Assembly (NCBI GenBank): GCA_030620915.1
Contig: JAUXIR010000131.1
Location: forward strand, 1-5,581
DNA from: Geopsychrobacter sp.
Lineage (GTDB): Bacteria; Desulfobacterota; Desulfuromonadia; Desulfuromonadales; Geopsychrobacteraceae
Reading direction: 5' to 3'
DNA: 5,581 bases
Part shown: positions 1 through 5,581 of the stretch, in pieces
Layout of the letters: every line of letters begins with the position of its first letter
How positions within the stretch are numbered: position 1 is the stretch's first letter
Made by a program: the position numbers and the translations under genes
The notes under the pieces: generated by a model
Told to the model about the DNA's origin: nothing
What the model saw: the letters and a program-made list of their open reading frames with translations, nothing else
Database searches by the model: none

Positions 1-363
1 ACCAAAGAGCTCGAACTGCGGCGCTCATTACGCATCATTCGAACAGCGTTAGACGCGTATAAAACTGATTATGATAAGGCCGTGACCGAGAAGAAAATTA
101 TTGCATCGATCAACGATACAGGTTATCCGGAAGAGCTTCAAACGCTGGTAGAAGGCGCAGACTGGGGTGACCCTGACGGCCGGAAACGTAAGTATTTAAG
201 GCGAATCCCACGTGACCCTTTTGACGCAAATGATGAAGGCTGGGGCCTGCGGGCCTATGCCGACGACTATGATTCAACCGTCTGGGGCGGACAGGATATC
301 TATGACGTTTATTCCCAGAGCGACAAGTTGGGACTCGATGGAACCCCTTATAACAGCTGGTAA
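1..363 (+). CDS. GspG-like type II secretion pseudopilin, 5'-truncated by window edge
   Basis: The reading frame is open from base 1 to the TAA at 361-363, giving 120 visible residues. The true start lies upstream of the window; the GTG at 82 is codon 28 of this frame and is not a likely start. The visible N-terminus (ELELRRSLRIIRTALDAY) is the amphipathic part of the pilin helix that follows the hydrophobic stretch. Aligned on the next gene's protein, about 44 residues are missing, including the prepilin leader and membrane helix. Downstream come a YPEEL motif, a RRIPRDPF motif and the C-terminal DVYSQSDKLGLDGTPYNSW, which resembles the calcium-binding end of GspG-type major pseudopilins. 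Relative to its neighbour it carries about 15 extra residues before the YP motif. Role, inferred from family: a subunit of the periplasmic pseudopilus that drives type II secretion. It lies 3 bases from the next pseudopilin gene, so the two are surely co-transcribed. Confidence 0.87.
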   Translation, partial: TKELELRRSLRIIRTALDAYKTDYDKAVTEKKIIASINDTGYPEELQTLVEGADWGDPDGRKRKYLRRIPRDPFDANDEGWGLRAYADDYDSTVWGGQDIYDVYSQSDKLGLDGTPYNSW

Positions 364-366
364 CAA

Positions 367-780
367 ATGATGAAATTTCTTCTGCATAGAACCGGGAATA
401 CTCGAGGATTTACCCTGGTCGAACTCCTGGCCGTTATGATGATCCTCAGTATCCTTGCCGCGATCGCCGTGCCGAGCTATCGAAAATATCAGCTCAAGGC
501 CCGTGAGACTGTCCTGAGTGAGGACCTCTATCAGATGCGGCGCTCAATTGATGCCTTTTATGCCGACAAGGGTCATTACCCGGATAGTCTCGAAGATTTA
601 ATCAGCGGCCACTATTTGCGTGGGTTGCCGCGCGATCCCTTCACTCGTGTTGATGACAGCTGGGAATGTCTGGTACCCGAACCGACCGATGACGGTGAGT
701 TGGCTCAAGGGGGGTGCTTTGACGTGAAGAGCGGCAGCGATCTGATCGGAATGGATGGAGTTCCATATAATGAATGGTAA
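367..780 (+). CDS. GspG-like type II secretion pseudopilin (complete prepilin)
   Basis: The 137-residue protein has a class III prepilin leader: basic residues (K3, H7, R8, R13), then the peptidase site after G14 and the mature start FTLVEL with the conserved Glu5 (E19). A hydrophobic helix runs to about residue 36 (ending AAIAVPSY), followed by the amphipathic helix and DAFYADKGHYPDSL. LRGLPRDPF and the C-terminal DVKSGSDLIGMDGVPYNEW match GspG-type pseudopilins, whose C-terminal loop binds calcium. It should be processed by a PilD-type prepilin peptidase and assembled in the inner membrane/periplasm pseudopilus. It follows the preceding pseudopilin after 3 bases with no clear Shine-Dalgarno sequence, suggesting translational coupling. 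The start could be either of two adjacent ATG codons (367 or 370). C101 and C117 could form a disulfide that the visible part of the neighbour lacks. A minor pseudopilin or an Oxp-like branch of type II secretion is possible; the exact subunit is uncertain. Confidence 0.9.
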   Translation: MMKFLLHRTGNTRGFTLVELLAVMMILSILAAIAVPSYRKYQLKARETVLSEDLYQMRRSIDAFYADKGHYPDSLEDLISGHYLRGLPRDPFTRVDDSWECLVPEPTDDGELAQGGCFDVKSGSDLIGMDGVPYNEW

Positions 781-842
781 TGTTTTTTTACCTTTGTCAG
801 TGACCCCACGCCTTTTAGCCCTTCAAATTGTGAAATGATAAG

Positions 843-1508
843 ATGATTCAATTATTCAATGTCACCAAATCTTATGGTAAGGAGAACGTCGCCTTGCGTG
901 AGATGACGGTTCATATTGAAAAGGGTGAATTTACCTATGTGACCGGACCTTCGGGCGCGGGTAAGACGACTTTTTTGAGTATGCTCTATGGCGCATCCAA
1001 GCCGACTCGTGGTCAAATACTGATAAACGGGATCAACATCACTCGGATGTCTGGTCGGCAGCTTCCCTACTTACGGCGTAAGATCGGGGTCGTTTTTCAG
1101 GATTTCAAGCTGCTGAATAGTCGTACCGTCTACGAAAATGTTGCCTTTGCACTTGAGGCACAGGGCAAGAAGCGCTATGAAGTCAGTAAGAAGGTTTATA
1201 AGGCACTTAAGGAAGTCGGCCTTGAGCACCGCTTGCAACGTAAGCCGATTGAACTATCCGGTGGTGAGCAACAGCGGATCGCAATTGCCCGCGCCTTGGT
1301 TGTTGAACCGCTGATTCTACTTGCAGATGAACCGAGTGGTAACCTCGATCAGGAGGTCACCCTCGAAATTATGGAGTTGTTTAAGCGTGCCAATGCGCGT
1401 GGTACTACGGTATTGTTGGCCACGCATGATCACAGTCTCTACAAACGTTTCCCGAAAAGGGTTCTTGGCCTGGAAGATGGGCGTTTGATAATGGACCATC
1501 AACCTTGA
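843..1508 (+). CDS. ftsE: Cell division ABC transporter ATP-binding protein FtsE
   Basis: The 221-residue ABC ATPase is full length for FtsE. Visible motifs in order are Walker A GPSGAGKTT (35-43), Q-loop VFQDFKLL with Q86, signature LSGGEQQ (138-144), Walker B LILLADE (157-163), D-loop NLD (167-169) and H-loop H195. The start MIQLFNVTKSYG is typical for FtsE. FtsE sits on the cytoplasmic face of the membrane bound to FtsX. In studied bacteria its ATP cycle does not transport a solute but controls periplasmic cell-wall hydrolase activators at the septum. The ftsX and envC-like genes directly downstream support that role. Translation initiation looks weak: only AAG precedes the ATG and no GGAGG-type site is present, in contrast to ftsX. 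It begins 62 bases after the pseudopilin stop, and no convincing promoter was found in that gap. Confusion with LolD or MacB ATPases is possible from motifs alone, but the partner gene settles it. Confidence 0.97.
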   Translation: MIQLFNVTKSYGKENVALREMTVHIEKGEFTYVTGPSGAGKTTFLSMLYGASKPTRGQILINGINITRMSGRQLPYLRRKIGVVFQDFKLLNSRTVYENVAFALEAQGKKRYEVSKKVYKALKEVGLEHRLQRKPIELSGGEQQRIAIARALVVEPLILLADEPSGNLDQEVTLEIMELFKRANARGTTVLLATHDHSLYKRFPKRVLGLEDGRLIMDHQP

Positions 1509-1513
1509 ATCCA

Positions 1514-1540
1514 GGTCTGCAATTGCAGGCCTTTTGTTTT
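1514..1540 (+). terminator. Intrinsic terminator or attenuator between ftsE and ftsX
   Basis: GGTCTGC (1514-1520) pairs with GCAGGCC (1525-1531), giving seven pairs including one G-U, across an AATT loop. It is followed at once by TTTTGTTTT (1532-1540). It begins 6 bases after the ftsE stop. This is a textbook rho-independent terminator shape, but it lies inside a gene pair whose products form one complex. It is therefore more likely to be a partial terminator, an attenuator or an mRNA 3'-end stabiliser that lowers ftsX and downstream expression relative to ftsE. Its strength in the cell is not known. Confidence 0.72.
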
Positions 1541-1573
1541 CTTAACCATGTCACCTGAAGTGTGGCCTGCTGC

Positions 1574-1586
1574 CCGGAGGCTCCGG
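1574..1586 (+). promoter_or_regulatory. ftsX ribosome binding site within a small hairpin
   Basis: GGAGG at 1576-1580 lies 8 bases before the GTG at 1589 and decides the ftsX start. The same bases sit in a short perfect inverted repeat, CCGGA (1574-1578) and TCCGG (1582-1586), around a GGC loop. The ribosome binding site may therefore be partly masked in the mRNA. The Shine-Dalgarno assignment is firm; the hairpin is short and its effect is an inference. Confidence 0.6.
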
Positions 1587-1588
1587 CT

Positions 1589-2485
1589 GTGCTGGAAAAT
1601 ATCCGTTACTTTATACGCCGTGCCCTGCGCAATATGCGCCAGTGGCCGGTTCTTTGTACGGCCGCAATCCTGACTATGGCGGTTGCTCTGGCGACAATGG
1701 CGACCTTTTTCCTGGTTGTTATCAATATCCAGGGCTTGGCGAACAGTTGGAGTGAAGAGGTCCAGGTCGTTGCTTATTTCCAGTCTCCCCCTGCGCGCAA
1801 TCAGATCTCTGCTTTGATTCGTAAGGTCGAAGGCTTCCCTGACGTGCAACAGGCGATCTTCATTTCCAAGGCCGAAGCTCTCAAACGATTTGAAAGCCGT
1901 CTCGGGGAGGATGCTGGACTGCTTGATGGAGTCAGTCGTGACCTGCTGCCAGCATCCCTTGAGGTCACGCTCAAGCCTGGATCTCACAATCGTGAAGGCG
2001 TTGCGCGGGTTGTTGCCGAATTGAAAAAAGATTCTCGTTTTGATGATCTGCGCTTTGGTCAGGAATGGCTTGAGCGCTTTGAGAACTTCGTTGATCTCCT
2101 CAAGTTTGTCGGATTAGTTCTGGGCAGTTTTTTCCTTTTAGCCGCGCTTTTTATTGTTTCAAACACAATTAAGCTGACTCTGTACACTCGACGTGACGAA
2201 CTGGAGATTATGGCCCTGGTTGGGGCGACCAAGCGATTTATCCAGATCCCTTTTCTGCTCGAAGGGGCCCTGCAGGGGTTTGCCGGTGGTTTGCTATCTC
2301 TTGGCTTTTTGATCCTCTCTTTCAAGCTGCTTTTGCAGAGGGGTCTTCAATCGTTCTGGTTAACGCCGGTCGGGTTTGATCCGGTCTTTCTTGATGGGAA
2401 TCAGCAGCTAATCCTGGTTTTATGCGGAGTTTTGCTTGGCCTGCTCGGTAGCCTGTTCTCTTTGCGCAAATTTGTACGGCTATAA
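1589..2485 (+). CDS. ftsX: Cell division protein FtsX (ABC transporter permease-like)
   Basis: The 298-residue membrane protein starts at GTG 1589, giving the typical LENIRYFIRRALRNMRQWP N-terminus. An in-frame GTG at 1562 would add nine atypical residues (ACCPEAPA region) and would place the good GGAGG inside the gene, so it is not favoured. The topology is the standard FtsX layout: helix 1 at about 22-45, a periplasmic domain at about 50-165, then helices at about 172-198, 218-246 and 272-292. The conserved RRDELEIMALVGATKRFIQ segment (201-219) lies between helices 2 and 3, where FtsX contacts FtsE. FtsX is expected to pair with FtsE in the inner membrane and to bind a coiled-coil hydrolase activator through its periplasmic domain; the next gene encodes such a protein. 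The 80-base separation from ftsE is odd, because these genes commonly overlap or nearly so. Confidence 0.96.
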   Translation: MLENIRYFIRRALRNMRQWPVLCTAAILTMAVALATMATFFLVVINIQGLANSWSEEVQVVAYFQSPPARNQISALIRKVEGFPDVQQAIFISKAEALKRFESRLGEDAGLLDGVSRDLLPASLEVTLKPGSHNREGVARVVAELKKDSRFDDLRFGQEWLERFENFVDLLKFVGLVLGSFFLLAALFIVSNTIKLTLYTRRDELEIMALVGATKRFIQIPFLLEGALQGFAGGLLSLGFLILSFKLLLQRGLQSFWLTPVGFDPVFLDGNQQLILVLCGVLLGLLGSLFSLRKFVRL

Positions 2486-2490
2486 GTCCT

Positions 2491-3618
2491 ATGCTTTTGC
2501 TGCTTTGTCGACTCTCCCTTTTGATATTGCTCCTGCCTTTATCAGCACTTTGTGCCGAACAACAGGACAACCGCGCGCGTTTACACCAAATTCGGCAGCG
2601 GATAGAGCAAACCAATAAATCACTAGAGGTTCAGCAACGGCATGAACTTTCACTGTTGCGCGATCTTGCGCTAATAAATACCAGCCTGCAGGAGATCGAC
2701 CGCCGTATCCGTGATCTGCGGAAGGAGCAGAAGCGCGGTAAAAAAAAGATCTCGAAGGTTCGCGGTGGAATTGATCAGGGTCGGCGGGAATTGCGGCACC
2801 AGGAACGCAAGCTGCAAAAGCGTCTTGTTTCGCTCTATAAAGAAGGAAATACCGGAATTCTTAAGGTTCTATTCTCCTCAAACTCACCGATGGAGCTTGC
2901 AGAACAGTATGAATATCTGTCGCGAATACTAGAAAATGATAAGGAGATGATGGCAGCATTTCGGGGTGTTATCAAACAGCAGCAGGCCCGCCTGGCTGAT
3001 CTGGAAAGACTCCAGAAGCAACAGCAGCGGCACCTGAGCGAAGAAAGGTTAGAACGTGAGGATGCTCATTCGGCGCGTCAACTTCAGGCTCAACTGCTCA
3101 GCAAGGTGCGCCTTGATAAATCCCAACTTCAGGCCGAATTGCAGAATTTAAAGGAGAATGCACGCAGGCTCAAGAATCTGGTCAAAAACCTTAGTCGTAA
3201 AAAGCTCGGTGGCCTCGGCAGCTTTTCTGCTCAAAAGGGGAAGCTTCCCTGGCCGCTTAAGGGAACATTGCTGGTCGGTTTTGGCACTCAGAAAAATCCA
3301 CAGCTAGGGACTTTGTATGAGAGCCACGGCATTGAGATTGCTGCTTCAAGGGACGTGAAAATACACGCAGTTGCCTCCGGCAAGGTTGTTTTTGCCAGTT
3401 GGTTCAAGGGGTACGGCAACCTGCTCATCGTCTCTCACGATGGTGGCTATCACACCCTTTATGCACGGGCCGACAGCCTGCTTAAACAGGTTGGTGAGCG
3501 TGTCGAAGTGGGCGAGCCAGTGGCTGTTACAGGCTTGCCCGGAGAGCAGGGGATCTATTTTGAAGTACGCCAAAAGGGTGCACCAGTCAATCCACTCTCC
3601 TGGCTGCAACGCAGATAA
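2491..3618 (+). CDS. envC: EnvC-like murein hydrolase activator with degenerate LytM (M23) domain
   Basis: The 375-residue protein has a hydrophobic signal peptide (1-22, ending SALCA before EQQ). Two long coiled-coil stretches rich in Q, R, E, K and L follow, at about 26-112 and 150-235, separated by the LVSLYKEG...SPMELAEQYEYL segment typical of EnvC/PcsB-type proteins. The C-terminal LytM fold spans about 251-375. All five positions that bind zinc or catalyse in active M23 enzymes are changed: HxxxD is S278/E282, the YAH histidine is R326, and HxH is G354/Y356. It therefore should not cut peptidoglycan itself. In E. coli, EnvC of this type is held by FtsX and activates AmiA/AmiB amidases for septum splitting. 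The gene follows ftsX after 5 bases with no clear Shine-Dalgarno, suggesting coupling. ATG 2491 is the first ATG, GTG or TTG after the in-frame TAG at 2449. The signal peptide carries a cysteine (C21), but LSALC does not fit a lipobox well. Confidence 0.92.
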   Translation: MLLLLCRLSLLILLLPLSALCAEQQDNRARLHQIRQRIEQTNKSLEVQQRHELSLLRDLALINTSLQEIDRRIRDLRKEQKRGKKKISKVRGGIDQGRRELRHQERKLQKRLVSLYKEGNTGILKVLFSSNSPMELAEQYEYLSRILENDKEMMAAFRGVIKQQQARLADLERLQKQQQRHLSEERLEREDAHSARQLQAQLLSKVRLDKSQLQAELQNLKENARRLKNLVKNLSRKKLGGLGSFSAQKGKLPWPLKGTLLVGFGTQKNPQLGTLYESHGIEIAASRDVKIHAVASGKVVFASWFKGYGNLLIVSHDGGYHTLYARADSLLKQVGERVEVGEPVAVTGLPGEQGIYFEVRQKGAPVNPLSWLQRR

Positions 3619-3645
3619 CGTCTTTTTGGATTAATTCGTCGTAGG

Positions 3646-3653
3646 AAGAGGTG
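3646..3653 (+). promoter_or_regulatory. Ribosome binding site of ctpA
   Basis: AAGAGGTG is a near-perfect anti-16S match whose GAGG core ends 5 bases before ATG 3657. It favours that ATG over the GTG at 3651, which overlaps the site itself. Confidence 0.75.
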
Positions 3654-3656
3654 AAT

Positions 3657-4955
3657 ATGTCGACTCTCCGTACTATAGGTTTAACCCTGCTTTTACTTGG
3701 AATGCTGCTGTCTCAGTTTGCGCTTGGCGAACAGGCGGGCGACACAGCCTCAGGTTCCGACGATACCTATGAAGAGATTGAATTATTTACCGATGTGTTG
3801 GCTATTATTCATCGTGGTTACGTCGAAGAGGTTGATATTCGTGATCTGATCTACGGCGGAATCCGTGGAATGCTGGCGACGCTGGATCCGCACAGCAGCT
3901 TTTTGACGCCTGATCTTTATGAAGAGATGCAGGCCGATACTCATGGTGAGTTTGGAGGTGTCGGGATAGAGGTGACCCTCGAGGCAGGGGTCCTGACCGT
4001 AGTTTCACCCATAGAGGGAACACCAGCTCAGCGGGCGGGCATTCGCGCCCGAGACCGAATTGTGCGGATCAACGGCAAGCCGATTCAAGACCTCAACCTG
4101 ATGGAAGCGGTACGTATGATGCGCGGCTCCAGTGGTGAGAAAATCACCTTGCATATACGGCGTGAGGGCGCTGATAAACTTCTCGAATTTGAGCTGGTAC
4201 GTGAAGTCATCAAGATTCACAGTGTGAGTGGTAGAACCTTGGAACCCGGTTACGCTTATGCCAGAATCAGCCAGTTTCAGGAGCGGACCGCGAGCGAATT
4301 GAAGACCTTATTGTCGAAAATCAGAGTTGCAAATGAGGACAAACTCAAGGGGTTGATTGTCGACCTGCGCAACAACCCGGGTGGGCTTCTTGACCAGGCC
4401 GTTGCCGTTTCGGATCTCTTCCTCAAACAGGGGCTAATCGTCTATACTGAGGGCCGCGAAGAATCGAGTCAGTTACGTTTTCAGGCCTCTGAAGAAGGGA
4501 CGGAGCCCAATTACCCCCTGGTATTGCTGATCAACGAGGGGAGCGCCAGCGCTTCTGAAATCGTTGCTGGAGCGCTGCACGATCATGGTCGAGCGTTGTT
4601 GCTCGGTGAGAGGACCTTCGGTAAGGGATCAGTTCAGACGATCATCCCCTTAAGTGATCATTCTGGTCTGCGTTTGACGACTGCACGTTATTTTACCCCG
4701 AGTGGTACCTCAATCCAGGCCCGGGGTATTGCACCGGATATAGAGGTTCCTGACCTTGAATTGCCCGAGACCCAGCCCAAGGGTCACTATCGTGAAAGGG
4801 ATCTGGAGAATCATTTTGAGGCACAGGGAGAGAAAGATGCTGAATTACCCCGGATCGAGTCGCAGGAACGGCGTGACTTTCAGCTGATGCGCGCACTCGA
4901 TCTTTTAAAAGGTCTTGAATTCTTTCAGCAATCCAAGGCAGTCAGCGTTTCCTGA
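3657..4955 (+). CDS. ctpA: Carboxy-terminal processing peptidase (S41 family, CtpA) with PDZ domain
   Basis: The 432-residue protein is normal length for bacterial CtpA. It has a signal peptide (about 1-24, LRTIGLTLLLLGMLLSQFALG) and an N-terminal S41 region (IRGMLATLDPHSSFLTP). A PDZ domain spans about 97-175, with GVGIEV and a GTPAQRAGIRARDRIVRING segment. The protease core follows: LIVDLRNNPGGLL, then SASASE with catalytic Ser298, then GERTFGKGSVQ with Lys323. The 25-residue Ser-Lys spacing equals that of E. coli Prc. It acts in the periplasm, cutting protein substrates from the C-terminal side; in several Gram-negatives such proteases degrade peptidoglycan endopeptidases. Placed directly after the envC-like gene, it plausibly tunes hydrolases in the same process (inference). 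The charged tail (about 374-432) is poorly conserved but usual for this branch. Starting at GTG 3651 would add two residues; ATG 3657 has the better ribosome binding site. A terminator follows the gene. Confidence 0.96.
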   Translation: MSTLRTIGLTLLLLGMLLSQFALGEQAGDTASGSDDTYEEIELFTDVLAIIHRGYVEEVDIRDLIYGGIRGMLATLDPHSSFLTPDLYEEMQADTHGEFGGVGIEVTLEAGVLTVVSPIEGTPAQRAGIRARDRIVRINGKPIQDLNLMEAVRMMRGSSGEKITLHIRREGADKLLEFELVREVIKIHSVSGRTLEPGYAYARISQFQERTASELKTLLSKIRVANEDKLKGLIVDLRNNPGGLLDQAVAVSDLFLKQGLIVYTEGREESSQLRFQASEEGTEPNYPLVLLINEGSASASEIVAGALHDHGRALLLGERTFGKGSVQTIIPLSDHSGLRLTTARYFTPSGTSIQARGIAPDIEVPDLELPETQPKGHYRERDLENHFEAQGEKDAELPRIESQERRDFQLMRALDLLKGLEFFQQSKAVSVS

Positions 4956-4985
4956 ACTTAGCGTTTTTTATTCGGTCAACTGAAC

Positions 4986-5012
4986 AGGGGGAGAATGAAA
5001 TTCCCCCTTTTT
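4986..5012 (+). terminator. Intrinsic terminator downstream of ctpA
   Basis: AGGGGGAG (4986-4993) pairs with TTCCCCCT (5001-5008), with one G-U pair, around a seven-base loop (AATGAAA). The run TTTTT occupies 5008-5012. It lies 30 bases after the ctpA stop and 15 bases before the next start codon. The minus strand has no matching T-run, so it is read in the + direction only. It likely ends or attenuates the ftsEX-envC-ctpA transcript before the deacetylase gene. Confidence 0.85.
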
Positions 5013-5027
5013 CTATAAGTGGATTTT

Positions 5028-5581
5028 ATGGCAAGCAAGAAGAAACCAGTACGGACCGCGAAAAAGAAAAAACAGATATTGCCGGGGCAGGGACTTAAAC
5101 CGGCGCTAATCATACTGATTAGCGGCAGCCTGGCTTTGGTCGGTTTGGTCCTGTATTTCGGCCTGCTCATTCAGCCATCATCGCGACCAACGCCTCTCCC
5201 CGAAAAGATTCAAATCTCGACCTATGCAGATGTCAATCGTCTGGTTGAGGCCGAACTACTCGCCAGTAGTAACTCCCCTGGATGGCAACGCCTTGGTGGC
5301 CCAAATGAGCTGGTACGCCTCCAGATGCGTGGTGATTACCCAGACTCTCTGCGTTTGATGGAGCTTGCCACGCGCATTGCTCTGACCGATAGCCCGGCGC
5401 AGCTTGACCTGGCGCCACGCAAGGGACTTGTGCGGGTCTATTGGCAGGGGGAGCTCCGCATGGAGCTGCGCTACAAGGTTTCAGGGCAGTTGCTGGAGCA
5501 ACGTCCCATGGTTGCGATTATCATGGATGACATGGGTCGTGACCTGACCGAATTTAGTGACCTGCTTGATCTCTCCTTGTC
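5028..5581 (+). CDS. Divergent polysaccharide deacetylase (YibQ-type), 3'-truncated by window edge
   Basis: The frame opens at ATG 5028 and is still open at the right edge, with 184 complete codons visible. AAGTGGA (5017-5023) is a modest ribosome binding site. The protein starts with a lysine-rich cytoplasmic segment (MASKKKPVRTAKKKKQ), then one membrane helix (about 26-48). A periplasmic region of about 110 residues follows without a recognised motif. At 162-170 the sequence VAIIMDDMG matches the opening strand and paired aspartates (D167, D168) of the divergent polysaccharide deacetylase family (Pfam PF04748), whose members often neighbour envC and ctpA genes. The rest of the catalytic domain lies beyond the window. 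Basic residues before the helix and the absence of a clear cleavage site suggest a membrane-anchored protein. The substrate is not known from sequence; a cell-wall or other polysaccharide is only the family expectation. The gene sits just behind a strong terminator, so its own promoter or read-through must supply expression. Confidence 0.9.
   Translation, partial: MASKKKPVRTAKKKKQILPGQGLKPALIILISGSLALVGLVLYFGLLIQPSSRPTPLPEKIQISTYADVNRLVEAELLASSNSPGWQRLGGPNELVRLQMRGDYPDSLRLMELATRIALTDSPAQLDLAPRKGLVRVYWQGELRMELRYKVSGQLLEQRPMVAIIMDDMGRDLTEFSDLLDLSL

Noticed and set aside
783..789. T-run after the second pseudopilin as a terminator
   Set aside because: The only nearby hairpin (ATGGA/TCCAT within the end of the coding region) is short and about 20 bases away from the T-run.
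822..834. TTCA-AATTG-TGAA inverted repeat before ftsE as an operator
   Set aside because: Four-base arms are expected often by chance in AT-rich sequence, and there is no identified promoter beside it.
781..842. Promoter for ftsE, e.g. TTGTCA at 794-799
   Set aside because: No -10 box of acceptable quality lies at 16-18 bases from it, and other AT-rich hexamers (GATAAG at 837-842) have no matching -35. ftsE may be transcribed from upstream.
1548..1673. 41-codon ATG frame overlapping the ftsX start (possible upstream ORF)
   Set aside because: No Shine-Dalgarno precedes it (pyrimidine-rich TTTTCTTAACC), and its translation past 1589 is just the ftsX region read in another frame. A leader-peptide role cannot be excluded but has no support.
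1499..1987. 162-codon open frame on the minus strand over the ftsE end and ftsX start
   Set aside because: It lies opposite the well-supported ftsX frame, shows no recognisable domain, and crosses the ftsE-ftsX gap structures; it is a shadow of ftsX codon use.
2506..2556. Lipoprotein signal in the EnvC-like protein (cysteine 21)
   Set aside because: LSALC has Leu just before the Cys where Gly, Ala or Ser is expected; an ordinary signal peptidase I site after A22 is more likely.
3604..3627. CTGC-AAC-GCAG hairpin and TTTTT between the envC-like gene and ctpA as a terminator
   Set aside because: The stem has only four pairs and the T-run is 8 bases away, so the geometry does not fit an intrinsic terminator.

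Overview
The window looks like a chromosomal cell-envelope locus from a Gram-negative bacterium of roughly balanced base composition. Gene content and order (tandem GspG-like pseudopilins, then ftsE, ftsX, an EnvC-like gene, a ctpA-type protease and a divergent polysaccharide deacetylase) recall Desulfuromonadales/Geobacter-type Desulfobacterota. This taxonomic placement is an inference from remembered gene order, not a database result. All genes are on the + strand and tightly packed, with no sign of mobile elements, CRISPR arrays, tRNA or rRNA.

Left part (1-780): two adjacent, related pseudopilin genes of a type II secretion or type IV pilus-like system. The first is cut by the left edge of the window: its reading frame is open from base 1, so the GTG at 82 is internal. 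The second is complete, with a canonical prepilin leader.

Middle (843-3618): ftsE (ABC ATPase), ftsX (four-helix membrane protein) and an envC-like gene. The last encodes an exported coiled-coil protein with a LytM/M23 domain in which all five metal and catalytic positions are replaced. Together these would form a cytoplasm-to-periplasm module in which ATP hydrolysis by FtsE, passed through FtsX, positions an EnvC-type activator on cell-wall amidases at the division site. ftsE and ftsX are unusually separated by 80 bases. The gap holds a good intrinsic terminator hairpin, and the ftsX Shine-Dalgarno sequence lies inside a second small hairpin.

Right part (3657-5581): a complete S41 carboxy-terminal processing protease (CtpA) with a PDZ domain and Ser/Lys dyad, then a strong intrinsic terminator. 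Last comes the start of a membrane-anchored divergent polysaccharide deacetylase (YibQ-type) that runs off the right edge. No wholly new system is evident. The most interesting points are the regulatory structures between ftsE and ftsX and the physical linkage of FtsEX to its probable EnvC partner.
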